Part shown: one piece after another, positions 13,807 through 20,984 of the stretch | Layout: every line of letters begins with the position of its first letter | Numbering within the stretch: the stretch's first letter is position 1 | Origin: Roseibacillus sp. | GTDB taxonomy: Bacteria > Verrucomicrobiota > Verrucomicrobiae > Verrucomicrobiales > Akkermansiaceae | DNA: 27,904 bases | Reading direction: 5' to 3' | Assembly: GCA_002723015.1 (NCBI GenBank) | Contig: PBNG01000040.1 | Location: 1-27,904 of the forward strand | The notes under the pieces: model-generated | Told to the model about the DNA's origin: nothing | The model's database searches: none | The model's input: only the letters and a program-made list of their open reading frames with translations | Program-made: the position numbers and the translations under genes

Positions 13807-15384
13807 GTGCAGACAAGGAGGAATCCCAATGAAGCCTGCGGTGGATGCAGGGAAAGCTCGACGCGCAAGGTTCCTTCGCTCATCGGACCTGTCGTTTCCG
13901 TGCTTCTGGCCCTTCTCCTGGCCAGTCCCTCGGAAGCGGAGATTTCCTCTGGTACTCTCGCCCCGGATACCGAGTGGGAAACCTCCTTCCACGTCATAGA
14001 GACCTCCAAACCGGGGCCTACCGTCTTCCTCACTGGAGGTCTCCACGGGGATGAGCCCGCGGGCGCCCGGGCCGCAGAGCAGATCCGTCACTGGCACATT
14101 CTCCGGGGCCGCCTCGTGGTATTGCCAAGGGCCAACCAGCCCGGACTCCGTGACGGAACCCGCCACCTCCCGGAACTTGCTCGCGCAGAGGCCGACCTCA
14201 ACCGCAATTTCCCCAAGACCGGAGCCCATAATGAGTCCCGTTCGATCATCGGGCGGGCCATCTGGAGCCTCGTGCAAAAGCTCAATCCAGACTGGGTGGT
14301 CGACCTTCACGAGGGATATCACTTTCACCGGATCCAGCCTAAGTCTGTTGGTTCAACCATTCTCGCATCACGCCCGGGCGACCAGCATAGCCGCCCTTTC
14401 GTGACCCGGATGCTGGCTGCCGTGAACACCACAATAGAGGACCCCCGAAAACACTTCACCCCTTTGAGCGGAACGGCAGACGGCAGTCTCACCCGCGCCG
14501 CGGCAGAACGTCTGGAAGCAAATTCTCTTATCCTCGAAACCACCACCCGGGACCAACCGCTCTCAATGCGCACCCGCCAGCACCGGTTGATGGTTCGAGC
14601 CCTCTTTCAGGATATCGGAATCCTGGGCACTGAGGCTCCCACTATGACCCTTCCGGGAGGAGAACGGAGCCTCCGGGTCGCTCTCTACGATGGGGGCGGA
14701 GTCGGCGGGAGCGGGCCCCGCAACATCGAGGACGTGATGGGGAACATTCCCCATAGTCTTGTCTGGCGCGTCGGCCCCTCGGATATCCTCGAAGGAGCAC
14801 TCTCACATTTTGACGTAGTGATTTTCCCCGGGGGGAGCGGGAGCAGACAAGCGGCCGCCCTAAAAGAGGCAGGCCGCAGCCGGGTGCGAGAGTTCGTTCA
14901 ATCAGGGGGAGGTTTTATTGGTATCTGCGCTGGAGCATACTTGGCAGCGGCCAACTACAGCTGGGCGCTCAAAATTGGTGACTACAAGACATTCTGCGAG
15001 AAACGCGAGATCCCAGGGGTAGGGCCCAAAAGCATGTGGTACCGTGGTCCCTCCTCGATGGTCACCATGGAACTCAGCGCCGACGGGCGCCGCATCCTTG
15101 GAAATCGCCGCGGTCTCTTTCCGGTGCGATACCACAACGGCCCCATCATTTCGGCAGCTGGAATCAAGGAGCTCCCTGATTTCCGGGTCCTCGCCTGGTT
15201 CCGCAGCGAGGTATCCCGTTACAAGTCCCAGGAGGGGACCATGGTGGATACCCCTGCCATCATATGCAGTAACTTCGGGAAAGGGAGAGTGCTCTCAATC
15301 AGCCCCCATCCCGAATCCTCCCGGAACCATGAGAACCTTCACACTCTGGTGGCAAGAGGAATCCAGTGGGCAAGCGGTAAATAG
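13807..15384 (+). CDS. Secreted fusion: AstE/AspA-like zinc amidohydrolase + BPL_N class I amidotransferase-like domain
   Basis: Up to 525 residues in two enzyme-like domains after a hydrophobic export segment (LIGPVVSVLLALLLASPSEA). Residues ~45-270 match the succinylglutamate desuccinylase/aspartoacylase branch of M14: H80-G-D-E83 as zinc ligands in GGLHGDEPAG, the ADLNRNFP segment, third ligand H168 in VDLHEGYHF, and catalytic-position E244 in LILETT. Residues ~290-525 match the biotin-protein-ligase N-terminal/GATase1-like fold: VALYDGGGVGG, VIFPGGSGS, the nucleophile elbow GIC374AGAY, and H501-P-E503 completing a Cys-His-Glu triad. Both active sites look intact, so two linked hydrolytic or transfer steps on an extracytoplasmic substrate are plausible; the substrate is unknown. 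The start is unclear: GTG 13807 is the only early in-frame start, while a strong AAGGAGG points to an ATG in another frame (see the ribosome-site entry). The stop faces a convergent gene 19 nt away. Confidence 0.85.
   Translation: MQTRRNPNEACGGCRESSTRKVPSLIGPVVSVLLALLLASPSEAEISSGTLAPDTEWETSFHVIETSKPGPTVFLTGGLHGDEPAGARAAEQIRHWHILRGRLVVLPRANQPGLRDGTRHLPELARAEADLNRNFPKTGAHNESRSIIGRAIWSLVQKLNPDWVVDLHEGYHFHRIQPKSVGSTILASRPGDQHSRPFVTRMLAAVNTTIEDPRKHFTPLSGTADGSLTRAAAERLEANSLILETTTRDQPLSMRTRQHRLMVRALFQDIGILGTEAPTMTLPGGERSLRVALYDGGGVGGSGPRNIEDVMGNIPHSLVWRVGPSDILEGALSHFDVVIFPGGSGSRQAAALKEAGRSRVREFVQSGGGFIGICAGAYLAAANYSWALKIGDYKTFCEKREIPGVGPKSMWYRGPSSMVTMELSADGRRILGNRRGLFPVRYHNGPIISAAGIKELPDFRVLAWFRSEVSRYKSQEGTMVDTPAIICSNFGKGRVLSISPHPESSRNHENLHTLVARGIQWASGK
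13815..13831 (+). promoter_or_regulatory. Strong Shine-Dalgarno and ATG out of frame with the fusion gene
   Basis: AAGGAGG (13815-13821) followed after seven bases by ATG 13829 is the best ribosome site in the window. Its frame encodes MKPAVDAGKARRAR, a fine basic n-region for a signal peptide, but runs to TAG at 13997-13999, while the hydrophobic core of the signal lies in the other frame. This suggests a frameshift or a sequence error near 13845-13875, or a short decoy ORF. Confidence 0.5.
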
Positions 15385-15403
15385 CAAGACCTCTCCCAGC
15401 TTC

Positions 15404-16798
15404 TCATTTGAGGGCCTGAAGAGATTTCAGATCCTGTAGTTCGAGCCCCACCTCCCCCAGCCCGGAAACCCTGAGGAGCAGCTTTTCCCCCTGCAACAAG
15501 GCCTGCTGCGCGAGCAGGATGGACCCGGGCCAGGTTTCTACCCGGTAGCGTGCAGGTTCGGGCGCAACCCCACGGAGTACGAGACAATCAACCTCGTCGA
15601 GGATCGAGTATTTCCGCGACCCGAATAGAATGGACCCCAGTCGTATTTCCCCACCCCCAAGGGCCTCAAAGGCTCCCTCGGAAAAGTCTCCTGACCGGAG
15701 AAGAAGACCATTCCTGTCTCCCTCCACAAGAAGCTCCGCCTCGGGGGGCAGCGGATGGAAGAACTCGAGCCTCGCTACGCTGGGGGCCGTGATTGCTCGT
15801 CCGTCCCATCTCCCCCCAAGCTGGAATGCGGACCGGTTGCCTTCCCGGATCTCCGCTGCCAGACGGGAGCCTCCACGGAGAACGATTTGAGGTAGCATCG
15901 GATCGGCCTTCGCGCTTCCCTCTCCATTGATACTCACGCTGTCGATCAGCGCCTCACTCAAGCGGTTATCTTTGCCCATCTGAACCGCGAGGCCAACAAA
16001 GGCTTTCTTGTCCCTCATGCGTCCTGCGGAGACCTTCAACATTCTCCATCGGCGCCCATCCGGCGAGTGGTAGGCAGTCACATCATAACCCTCGCGCACC
16101 AGCTTGAGCCAGTAAGGCAGTTTCAGCGAAGGAAGCTCCTTCCCTGTAACGCTTCCCCCCTGATAACCCCAGCGGCGAAAATTCACCCGCTTTTCGCCAT
16201 GAGGGTGAAGCCCCAGAACTGCCTTTCGATTCTCCGGGGTGGTGCCATCGCAGATGACAATGCCTGCATAAGACTCGTCGTCCTCGTTGCCCAGACTGAG
16301 CACCCTCGCCTGAATCTCACAATCACCCTCCACAGGCAGGTAGACCAGATGGAACGACGCAAACCTCTCATCTCCGGCCCTCGGTGAGGCCAGGATCCTG
16401 AACACCCCATCCCGCCAACGAACCTTTCCGGGCACCAGGGTCCGCCCGAGATCCCGGTTCCTCCAGGGGGCGGGAAGGCCCCCTTCCGCCCCCGGATCGT
16501 CGGAACGGGTCTCCTGCCCGCTCTCTGCCACCATTGTGACCATGGCAACCTCGCTCAGAGCCAGCGACGACACCCCACTTCCCGCTTTCTCGATCCGCAG
16601 GGAATCCCGGAAAAAGGAAACCCTTCCATCAAATCGCCGTCCCTGCCTCGTTTCGATCAGCCCCTCAATCCCTTGCGGGTTTACGGCCAGCACCTCAGCG
16701 CGGTCTTCCCCCGACTCTCCTTGGCCGGTGCCATCTTGTGCCCAGCCCAGCGGGCTGAAAGTCACAATCCAGGCCAGACATCCCCTCAGGATCTTCAT
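15404..16798 (-). CDS. Exported LamG/DUF1349-like protein of unknown role
   Basis: A 464-residue protein, last gene of the minus-strand operon. ATG 16796-16798 opens a signal peptide (MKILRGCLAWIVTFSPLGWA). An N-terminal region of ~85 residues resembles small beta-barrel motifs (GLIETRQGRRFDGRVSF, SEVAMVTMV). Residues ~125-285 look like a concanavalin-type sandwich of the LamG/DUF1349 kind: FRILASPRAG, DCEIQARVLSL, ESYAGIVICDG, PYWLKLVREGYDVTAYHSPDG-RW, GLAVQ. The C-terminal ~170 residues form more beta-rich repeats (RLAAEIREG, EIRLGSILFGS, LLRVSGLGEVGLELQDLKSL) that recall the N-terminal part. Adhesive or ligand-binding function is possible; no catalytic residues are recognisable. The stop of the upstream gene and this start sit in TAGTGATG, indicating coupling; the overlapping GTG is an alternative start. 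Fold call is moderate, function unknown. Confidence 0.75.
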   Translation of the reverse strand: MKILRGCLAWIVTFSPLGWAQDGTGQGESGEDRAEVLAVNPQGIEGLIETRQGRRFDGRVSFFRDSLRIEKAGSGVSSLALSEVAMVTMVAESGQETRSDDPGAEGGLPAPWRNRDLGRTLVPGKVRWRDGVFRILASPRAGDERFASFHLVYLPVEGDCEIQARVLSLGNEDDESYAGIVICDGTTPENRKAVLGLHPHGEKRVNFRRWGYQGGSVTGKELPSLKLPYWLKLVREGYDVTAYHSPDGRRWRMLKVSAGRMRDKKAFVGLAVQMGKDNRLSEALIDSVSINGEGSAKADPMLPQIVLRGGSRLAAEIREGNRSAFQLGGRWDGRAITAPSVARLEFFHPLPPEAELLVEGDRNGLLLRSGDFSEGAFEALGGGEIRLGSILFGSRKYSILDEVDCLVLRGVAPEPARYRVETWPGSILLAQQALLQGEKLLLRVSGLGEVGLELQDLKSLQALK

Positions 16799-16800
16799 CA

Positions 16801-17838
16801 CTAGCGCTGATACAACGGAACGTATTGATAGGGCATGGCAAGAATCATGACATTGATCGCAGTCTCATAGGTCGGCCCCACGGAGGTATTTTCAAACCAG
16901 AGCGAGGCATCTCCATCATTATGCACCTTGGAAACGATCACGCCTCTGATCTTGTCATACCACCTTCGCCAGGTTTCTCCCCCGATCATGTATTGCGCCG
17001 GGGCCGCATAAAAATTCCCGTAGGTGAACCAGCGTTGCCGTTCACCAAAATTATCGAAGAGATATTTAGAGCCCGCCTTGACCAGAGGATCGTCATAATG
17101 GCCGCACACCTGCAGCGAGTAAATTGCTGCCGCGGTGCGGGCAAACCCAGCGCCGCTTCCAGGCTGATATGAAAAGCCTCCCTTGGCCTCGCTGTAGCAG
17201 CTTCGGACATAGTCCACTGCATCATCTATGGTAGTCTGAGGAACCTTCAGCCCTCCGTTTTTCGCGGCGCGAAGCGCTACCACCTGCAATACGGTCACGG
17301 AAATATCCGCATCCGTGGCCGTCGGTTTATAACGCCAGCCGCCATCCTGATTCTGACTGGAGACAATGATTTTTACCATCCTCTCCAGCTTGGCTCGCAT
17401 CGCCGGGTTACTGGTCTGCCCGTAGAGCTCCGCAAGGGTGATGGCGGAAATCCCATGGAAATACATGTATTGTCCGTTGTTCTGGTCCCCAATGAGGCCC
17501 TCAGGAGAAACGGAGCTCAAAAGGTAGTCCACCCCGAGAGACACTTCCTTTCCATACTCGCCTTCGCCCGGCAGGTGCCCTGCAGCCTGAAAAGCCATCA
17601 GGGCGTAGGACGTCATGGCGATTGGATAATGGCGCTCTTTCTGATTACGGCCCAACCATGACCCATTGGGAGATTGATATCGGGCGAGATACCTGAGTCC
17701 CCGCTTGATGATTCGTTCCGTCGCAGCATCCACCGTCACATCACCTGTGGTCTGCGCTCCTGCTGAAGACCAGCAAGGGCCCAGCAGAAAAAGTGACAGG
17801 AGCAACCCACGCACCCGTAGTGTCAGATCCGAGATCAT
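16801..17838 (-). CDS. Exported alpha/alpha-toroid protein (prenyltransferase/squalene-cyclase repeat family)
   Basis: A 345-residue protein with a signal peptide (hydrophobic 10-20, likely cleavage after AGA28). The mature part consists of helical-pair repeats with QSPNGSW, SPEGLIG, QNQDGGW and GGFSYQP turns, the hallmark of terpenoid cyclase/protein prenyltransferase alpha/alpha toroids. Length is about half that of squalene-hopene cyclase (~630), so a true triterpene cyclase is unlikely. Residues 176-180 (DADIS) fall where class II cyclases have DxDDT, so one Asp of that motif is replaced by Ile. Short exported members of this repeat family occur in PVC genomes near VWA/DUF58 genes; their activity is unknown, and some toroid proteins simply bind polymers or proteins. 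Start ATG 17836-17838 overlaps the stop of the coiled-coil gene by four bases (ATGA), with AAGGA directly before it. Confidence 0.82.
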   Translation of the reverse strand: MISDLTLRVRGLLLSLFLLGPCWSSAGAQTTGDVTVDAATERIIKRGLRYLARYQSPNGSWLGRNQKERHYPIAMTSYALMAFQAAGHLPGEGEYGKEVSLGVDYLLSSVSPEGLIGDQNNGQYMYFHGISAITLAELYGQTSNPAMRAKLERMVKIIVSSQNQDGGWRYKPTATDADISVTVLQVVALRAAKNGGLKVPQTTIDDAVDYVRSCYSEAKGGFSYQPGSGAGFARTAAAIYSLQVCGHYDDPLVKAGSKYLFDNFGERQRWFTYGNFYAAPAQYMIGGETWRRWYDKIRGVIVSKVHNDGDASLWFENTSVGPTYETAINVMILAMPYQYVPLYQR

Positions 17839-20800
17839 TCCTTCTTGCCCGGCGAATCCGCGAGATTCTTCAGGTACTGTTCTATCATGCGTCCATGCTC
17901 CGGGGAGTAGCGCTCTCCCTGTGATTGGCGAAGCGTTCCTCTCTCTCTCTCAGGAAGGCCAATATGCTTACTTCCCCCGGTTCGACTCCGCCGCGGTCCA
18001 TCTGCCCCGCCCTGGCCCGTCCAGTTCCCCTCGTTACCCTCACCTTTGCTCTTTTCCTGTCCCTGTCCCTGGCCTTCGCCCTGCCCCTGGCCTTCGCCCT
18101 GTCCTTGTCCTTGGCCCTCGCCCTGCCCCTGGCCTTCGCCCTGTCCTTGTCCTTGGCCTTCGCCCTGCCCCTGGCCTTCGCCCTGCCCCTGGCCCTGGCC
18201 CTGTCCCTCACCAGGGCTGAGTCCGGCCTCTGCCAACGAAAGCGCTGCCGCCGCCTGGGAGAGCGCCGCTTGGGCGACTTGGGACTCCTGCTGTGCCTTC
18301 GCGGAATTGCCCGCATTGGCCTGGGCGGCTGCATTCGCAAGCGATTCCTGCGCTGCCTGCAAGGCAGACTGAGCCCCAAGCGGCAAGGAGCCTTCCCGTC
18401 CGGCTGCGAGTGGGCTGACCTCCTTATTTGCAGACTGTAATGCCGCCGCCGATGGCTGTGTTCCTGCCGCAAGAGCCTCCGCGGATTGCTTGATCGCACC
18501 TTGTTCCCTCTCCTCGGAGCCGGTGGCAGGATTTGCTCCAAGAGCTGCCTGCGCCTTCTCCATCTCGCCAATCGCCCCGGAGATATTTCCTTCGGCCAGC
18601 TGTCGAGCCGCCTCCGAGGCCGCGGGGTGCGCATCCGCTGCAACCGCCGCCGCGGAGGGCCCTTCCGGAGCAGCAGCTACCTTCTCCAGGGCCTCGGCCA
18701 AGGCCTCCTGCCTGGCTTGGAGCTCGTCAAGAGACTGCGTATTTTCCTCGAGGTCTGACAGCGCCTCCGAAACCTGACCCTGAGCATGCTCAATTGCTGC
18801 CCGTGCCTCTGCAAGTCCCGCCTCTCCCGAGGCGGGCAGCTCTCCAAGTTGCTTCTGCAAGTCCTCGATACTCTCGTTGAGGTTCTGCCGCGCGGAGAGA
18901 AGAGCAGCCAGAGCATCTCCCTGTTCGGGCTGGGCCTTCAGAGGGGCAACATCTTCAAGACTCTTCCTCGCGGATTCCATTGCCTCGGCAGCTTGGCCAA
19001 GGTCCTCCGCTGCCAGCGGAGCAGGACTCTGGGTCTGAAGCCCCAACTGGCGCACCTCCTCACCGAGCTGATCCTGCCGCCCAGCCAGCTCCGCCGATGT
19101 CACCTCTGCCGGGTCCGCCACTTCATCGATCGTGTCCCTCTGCAGCTCCTGTTGGTCGGAAATAACCTCATCGAGATTGCCGCGGATTTCCTCGAGGAGC
19201 TCAAGAGCTTTCTTTGCTTCTTCCGTCTCTCTGATCTCCTCCCTCAACTGATTTTCCGCCTGAATGAGCGCATCGAGCGCTGCCTGTTGAGCCAAGGGAT
19301 CATTCTGACCAATGGCCAAAGACTGCTCAGACTTCTTCATCTGTCCGGCAGCCTCTCCAAGTGTCTGGGAAACCTCCGGAGCAGGAGACTCGGCAGCGAC
19401 CGAGGCTCTCTCAGCGTCCTCTACCAAATCTCCCTGTGCCGAGGTCTGCGGCCCCTTCAACTCCTCAATCTTTCCAGCCCGCAGAGCCTCCCCGCTTTCT
19501 TCCTGAACCGCGAGTTGTCCCTCCTTGAGTTCCACCACTTTTGCGAGCAGGGCCTTTAGTTGCTCCAACTTGTTCGAGGGCACTTCCTCAACGAATTCCG
19601 CCTTTTCGATTTCTGCGATTAACTCGGTTCGTGCCCTCTGGAGTACAGCAAGAGCCTCTCTCTCTGGAGGAAGAGCGGTGCTCTTGCGCGCAGCCACGGT
19701 GCCTGCTTGACCAAGGGCCAGCCGCGCCTTCTGCATCGGATCAACAGCCCCAGCAAGGGTTTCGGACACCCCGGGAGCCAATCCCGAGAGCTCCCCTCCG
19801 ACAAAATCGGTGCGGTCTACCAGCTCAGCCTGCGTCCTTTGCAGCTGTTCAGCCCGCCGCTCATCACTGAGCTCCGGGCCATCGAATCCCATGCTCTCCC
19901 GCACTTTCTCAATTTCGCGGCTCAGCCGCCGTTTCGCACTCTCAATCTGGTTTGCAAGACCCACCTGCTGCTCGGGGCGCGCGTTCTCAAGACGGCGCTC
20001 TAAAGCCCCAACCTGCTCCTCCAGGGACCGCACCCGGTCATTGTTCAGGACTAGCTCCTCCGCTTCAGCCCGCTTCCGGTCGTCAAGATCCTCTGTGCTC
20101 TCAATAAGGGCTTTCTCTCCCGCAATGAGCCGATCGATGTCTTCCAGGGCATCGAGGAGCCGGTCGAGAGGATCCCGGTCCGGCTGCAGGATCGCCACAA
20201 GACGCCAGAGGGTGTCCCTCGCGCTCTTTTCGTGGCTCGCGGCGCTCATGGGACGGTCGCTTGTCAGGTCAAGGCACGCCGCTTGCAGCGTCACGGCCAG
20301 CTTCTTTTCGATTGCGAATGCCATAGCTTCGCGAGGCCGATTCTCGAGGGAGCCGGCAAAGGCCTCCTCCATTTCACCGAGCGTGGAGAGAACCAGCCCC
20401 ACTTCCTTCTCCAATGCCTTTTGCTCCGTCTGCTGCAATTGCCGGGATATCGCAAAGTCATTCTTACGCCGGGCCGCGGAAGGTTTTTGCGATGCCATGA
20501 TCAGAGCCACCCCCTCGTGTAGATTAGCAGACTGCCGATCTCCGAGAGCCTGAACACGCTCGGCGATTTGATAGAGCGCAAGTTGCCGCTGGTATTCGAG
20601 AAGAACCTGTCTCAGCTGAAAGGAAGCCGACTTCTGCCCCGCGTAGGCATTAAGTGCTTCAACTCTTCTCGCCGTATCGTCCGATCCGGTGCGAGCTGCT
20701 TTGAGCTGGCCCACGATCCGGGGCATGAGCTCACTGGAGACGCTCCCGATGACCTTCTGGATGCCGTTCAGGGTCTCCACGTCAGACCCTTCCAAATCGT

Positions 20801-20984
20801 TACGCTCAAACTCGTCGACCAGTTCCGCGAGTGTGACCGCGCTGGTCGCGGTCGTATTGCTGACCCGCTGCTGCCCTTGCTCCTGCCTCAGAAGAGATGT
20901 CTCGGCCTGCACCACCAATGGCCCAAGCCAGAGCAGGGACCCGAAAAGGCCTCTCCAAACGTGGCTACATAATCTGGCCTGCAT
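17835..20984 (-). CDS. Exported 1049-residue coiled-coil protein with Gly-Glu-Gln repeat tail (DUF4175 C-terminal-like)
   Basis: Begins with a signal peptide (hydrophobic ~11-25, VVQAET cleavage region). Residues ~50-900 are almost wholly helical and rich in Ala, Glu, Gln and Leu with heptad-like spacing, for example LRSLEEQVGALERRLE-type and ELLEEIRGNLDEVISDQQEL stretches, so a long coiled coil is predicted. Residues ~926-977 are a nearly pure Gly/Gln/Glu low-complexity tract (GEGQGQG repeats), followed by a basic tail with ERYSPEHGRMIEQYLKNLAD at the end. DUF4175-type proteins in other bacteria combine N-terminal membrane helices with a long C-terminal region containing Gln/Gly-rich segments; here that architecture is split over this gene and the one before it. 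The ATG (20982-20984) overlaps the previous stop by one base (TAATG). A structural or scaffold role outside the membrane is inference. Confidence 0.8.
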   Translation of the reverse strand: MQARLCSHVWRGLFGSLLWLGPLVVQAETSLLRQEQGQQRVSNTTATSAVTLAELVDEFERNDLEGSDVETLNGIQKVIGSVSSELMPRIVGQLKAARTGSDDTARRVEALNAYAGQKSASFQLRQVLLEYQRQLALYQIAERVQALGDRQSANLHEGVALIMASQKPSAARRKNDFAISRQLQQTEQKALEKEVGLVLSTLGEMEEAFAGSLENRPREAMAFAIEKKLAVTLQAACLDLTSDRPMSAASHEKSARDTLWRLVAILQPDRDPLDRLLDALEDIDRLIAGEKALIESTEDLDDRKRAEAEELVLNNDRVRSLEEQVGALERRLENARPEQQVGLANQIESAKRRLSREIEKVRESMGFDGPELSDERRAEQLQRTQAELVDRTDFVGGELSGLAPGVSETLAGAVDPMQKARLALGQAGTVAARKSTALPPEREALAVLQRARTELIAEIEKAEFVEEVPSNKLEQLKALLAKVVELKEGQLAVQEESGEALRAGKIEELKGPQTSAQGDLVEDAERASVAAESPAPEVSQTLGEAAGQMKKSEQSLAIGQNDPLAQQAALDALIQAENQLREEIRETEEAKKALELLEEIRGNLDEVISDQQELQRDTIDEVADPAEVTSAELAGRQDQLGEEVRQLGLQTQSPAPLAAEDLGQAAEAMESARKSLEDVAPLKAQPEQGDALAALLSARQNLNESIEDLQKQLGELPASGEAGLAEARAAIEHAQGQVSEALSDLEENTQSLDELQARQEALAEALEKVAAAPEGPSAAAVAADAHPAASEAARQLAEGNISGAIGEMEKAQAALGANPATGSEEREQGAIKQSAEALAAGTQPSAAALQSANKEVSPLAAGREGSLPLGAQSALQAAQESLANAAAQANAGNSAKAQQESQVAQAALSQAAAALSLAEAGLSPGEGQGQGQGQGEGQGQGEGQGQGQGEGQGQGEGQGQGQGEGQGQGEGQGQGQEKSKGEGNEGNWTGQGGADGPRRSRTGGSKHIGLPERERGTLRQSQGERYSPEHGRMIEQYLKNLADSPGKKE
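18073..18192 (-). repeat. Compound coding minisatellite (18-bp and 24-bp units, 42-bp higher-order period)
   Basis: On the + strand the units are an 18-mer CCTTCGCCCTGCCCCTGG and a 24-mer that adds a second GTCCTT step. They alternate as 18+24 (18073-18114), 18+24 (18115-18156), 18 (18157-18174), 18 (18175-18192), and degenerate hexamers continue on both sides (about 18055-18209). Every unit is a multiple of 6, so length changes keep the Gly-x dipeptide frame of the coiled-coil protein's tail. Copies are nearly identical, which suggests recent expansion by slippage. Confidence 0.9.

Noticed and set aside
12818..13816. 332-residue open frame on the minus strand
   Set aside because: Antisense to the sugar-binding lipoprotein, whose family motifs are clear; translation resembles no known domain.
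15385..15403. Bidirectional terminator between convergent genes
   Set aside because: Only 19 nt separate the stops and no stable GC stem with T/A runs is visible; termination may lie inside the genes or be Rho-dependent.
17760..17785. Lipobox in the toroid protein (LGPC)
   Set aside because: Pro before Cys is not accepted by lipoprotein signal peptidase, and an AGA-Q cleavage site for signal peptidase I follows.
18055..18209. CRISPR-like direct repeats
   Set aside because: The repeats are contiguous, have no unique spacers, have unit lengths of 18 and 24 bp, and are fully explained as a coding Gly-Glu-Gln tract.
17885..18643. Arg-rich open frame on the minus strand and Cys/Pro-rich frame on the plus strand (18046-18372)
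   Set aside because: Both are alternative readings of the GC-rich repeat within the coiled-coil gene; composition is low-complexity and no start or operon context supports them.
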